Shown: piece by piece, positions 31,100 through 31,654 of the stretch
Numbering within the stretch: the first letter of the stretch is position 1
Layout of the letters: each line of letters starts with the position of its first letter
Assembly: GCA_035575235.1 (NCBI GenBank)
Contig: DATLYA010000359.1
Span: 1-31,654, forward strand
Length of the DNA stretch: 31,654 nucleotides
Source: SYOC01 sp035575235
GTDB lineage: Bacteria > Desulfobacterota > Binatia > Bin18
Direction: 5' to 3'
Notes under the pieces: model-generated
Told to the model about the DNA's origin: nothing
Seen by the model: only the letters and a program-made list of their open reading frames with translations
Database searches by the model: none
Translations under genes and position numbers: made by a program

Positions 31100-31654
31100 T
31101 TACGGCAAATGCTTTACTCCCTCCTCAATGCGCTGCTCTAACTTCTCGATCTTCGCGGGATCAAGCTTCGTACGTTGACCGAGGATTTTTCCCCACGAGT
31201 CCCCCTCGTAGCGGCGGAATTTTTCGGCGTTCCATAATTCCGCTCGCTTGAAGGAACGTGGACAATGGAAATAGCACTCCTCGATCTTGACCTCGATCGC
31301 CAACTGCGCAGGGCGACCGCGTGCGCTGAGCTGTTCAAGCAGCGCGGCGTCATCGACAATGCGCGCAGCGCCGTTAATACGCATGGTCCATTCTTCGCCG
31401 GGGATGATAAAGATCATACCGATGTGCGGGTTTTCCAGGATGTTGTTAATACTTTGAAACATCTTGTTGCCGGAGCGATCCGGAATATAGAGCGTACGCT
31501 CATCGGCAATATGGATGAACCCCGGCGGGTCGCCCTTCGGAGAGGCGTCACAGCGGCCTTGGGCGTCCGCCGTAGCGAGAATCACAAACGGACACTGCGC
31601 AATGAAACGCCGGGCGGCGTCATCGATATACGGCAGTTTGTGCTTCACCGTCAA
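31100..31654 (-). CDS. PPOX-class FMN-dependent protein, DR_2398-like (N-terminus beyond window)
   Basis: At least 184 residues of a pyridoxamine-phosphate-oxidase-fold protein. Diagnostic segments are FIAQCPFVILATADAQGRCD, SPKGDPPGFIHI, LYIPDRSGNKMFQSINNILE, NPHIGMIFIIPG and the C-terminal CYFHCPRSFKRAELW typical of the DR_2398-like group. The frame remains open to the window edge; family members usually have some 20 further residues at the N-terminus, so the first codon in view is unlikely to be the start. It converges with the response regulator gene and is unrelated in orientation to the other PNPOx-fold gene at 20746-21267. Substrate unknown. Confidence 0.88.
   Translation of the reverse strand: MTVKHKLPYIDDAARRFIAQCPFVILATADAQGRCDASPKGDPPGFIHIADERTLYIPDRSGNKMFQSINNILENPHIGMIFIIPGEEWTMRINGAARIVDDAALLEQLSARGRPAQLAIEVKIEECYFHCPRSFKRAELWNAEKFRRYEGDSWGKILGQRTKLDPAKIEKLEQRIEEGVKHLP

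Overview
The window comes from an uncultivated-type bacterium of moderate GC. It mixes a large surface-glycan locus with CoA-linked acid catabolism that includes an F420/luciferase-like oxidoreductase, a thiolase-like protein paired with a DUF35 protein, and an EGT-less acyl-CoA dehydrogenase. It also carries dispersed palindromic repeats. This combination recalls Tectomicrobia, Binatota, Rokubacteria or deltaproteobacterial lineages. That placement is an inference from gene content only, and there is no rRNA or tRNA in the window to anchor it.

Region 1 (about 0.05-19.6 kb) is a polysaccharide assembly locus with frequent strand switches. It holds glycosyltransferases of the GT2 and GT4 types, including one giant three-catalytic-domain enzyme (GT4, coiled coil, GT2, GT2). 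It also has two large multi-pass membrane proteins with acidic first loops (GT-C-like), a dolichyl-phosphate-mannose-synthase-like GT2 translationally coupled to a CDP-paratose-2-epimerase-like SDR, and a second GT4 with a coiled-coil tail. A co-directional group follows: a membrane-anchored alkaline-phosphatase-superfamily (sulfatase/LTA-synthase-like) protein, an 84-residue 'YLDPGSGS' membrane protein, a protein joining a kinase-like catalytic loop to a SAM methyltransferase, and a GT4. Together they probably build, decorate and anchor a cell-surface glycan. No flippase, polymerase or ligase was recognised by family, although the two multi-pass proteins are candidates for part of that role.

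Region 2 (about 19.6-20.75 kb) is a boundary. It has a small membrane-anchored protein of unknown function and the decayed start of an IS3-type OrfA.

Region 3 (about 20.75-29.9 kb) is an acyl-CoA catabolic cluster. Seven genes on the minus strand (enoyl-CoA hydratase/isomerase, CoA-transferase, acyl-CoA dehydrogenase, LLM oxidoreductase, thiolase-like protein, DUF35 protein, pyridoxamine-phosphate-oxidase-fold protein) diverge from an SDR dehydrogenase and a second crotonase-fold gene on the plus strand. They can be read as activation, dehydrogenation, hydration, oxidation and C-C cleavage of an unidentified carboxylic acid. Region 4 (about 30-31.65 kb) has an orphan NarL-type response regulator, repeats, and a PPOX-class protein cut by the window end.

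The most unusual signal is non-coding. At least seven intergenic gaps, six of them in the catabolic half, carry inverted arms. Each arm is a short tandem array of degenerate 7-mers or 8-mers with a fixed 3-4 base anchor and variable remainder (AGCnnnn, nnnnCGT, AGTnnnn or ATYGnnnn). Both arms of a locus share the same anchor, and arms touch or overlap stop codons. Three kinds of longer palindromic intergenic element are also present.
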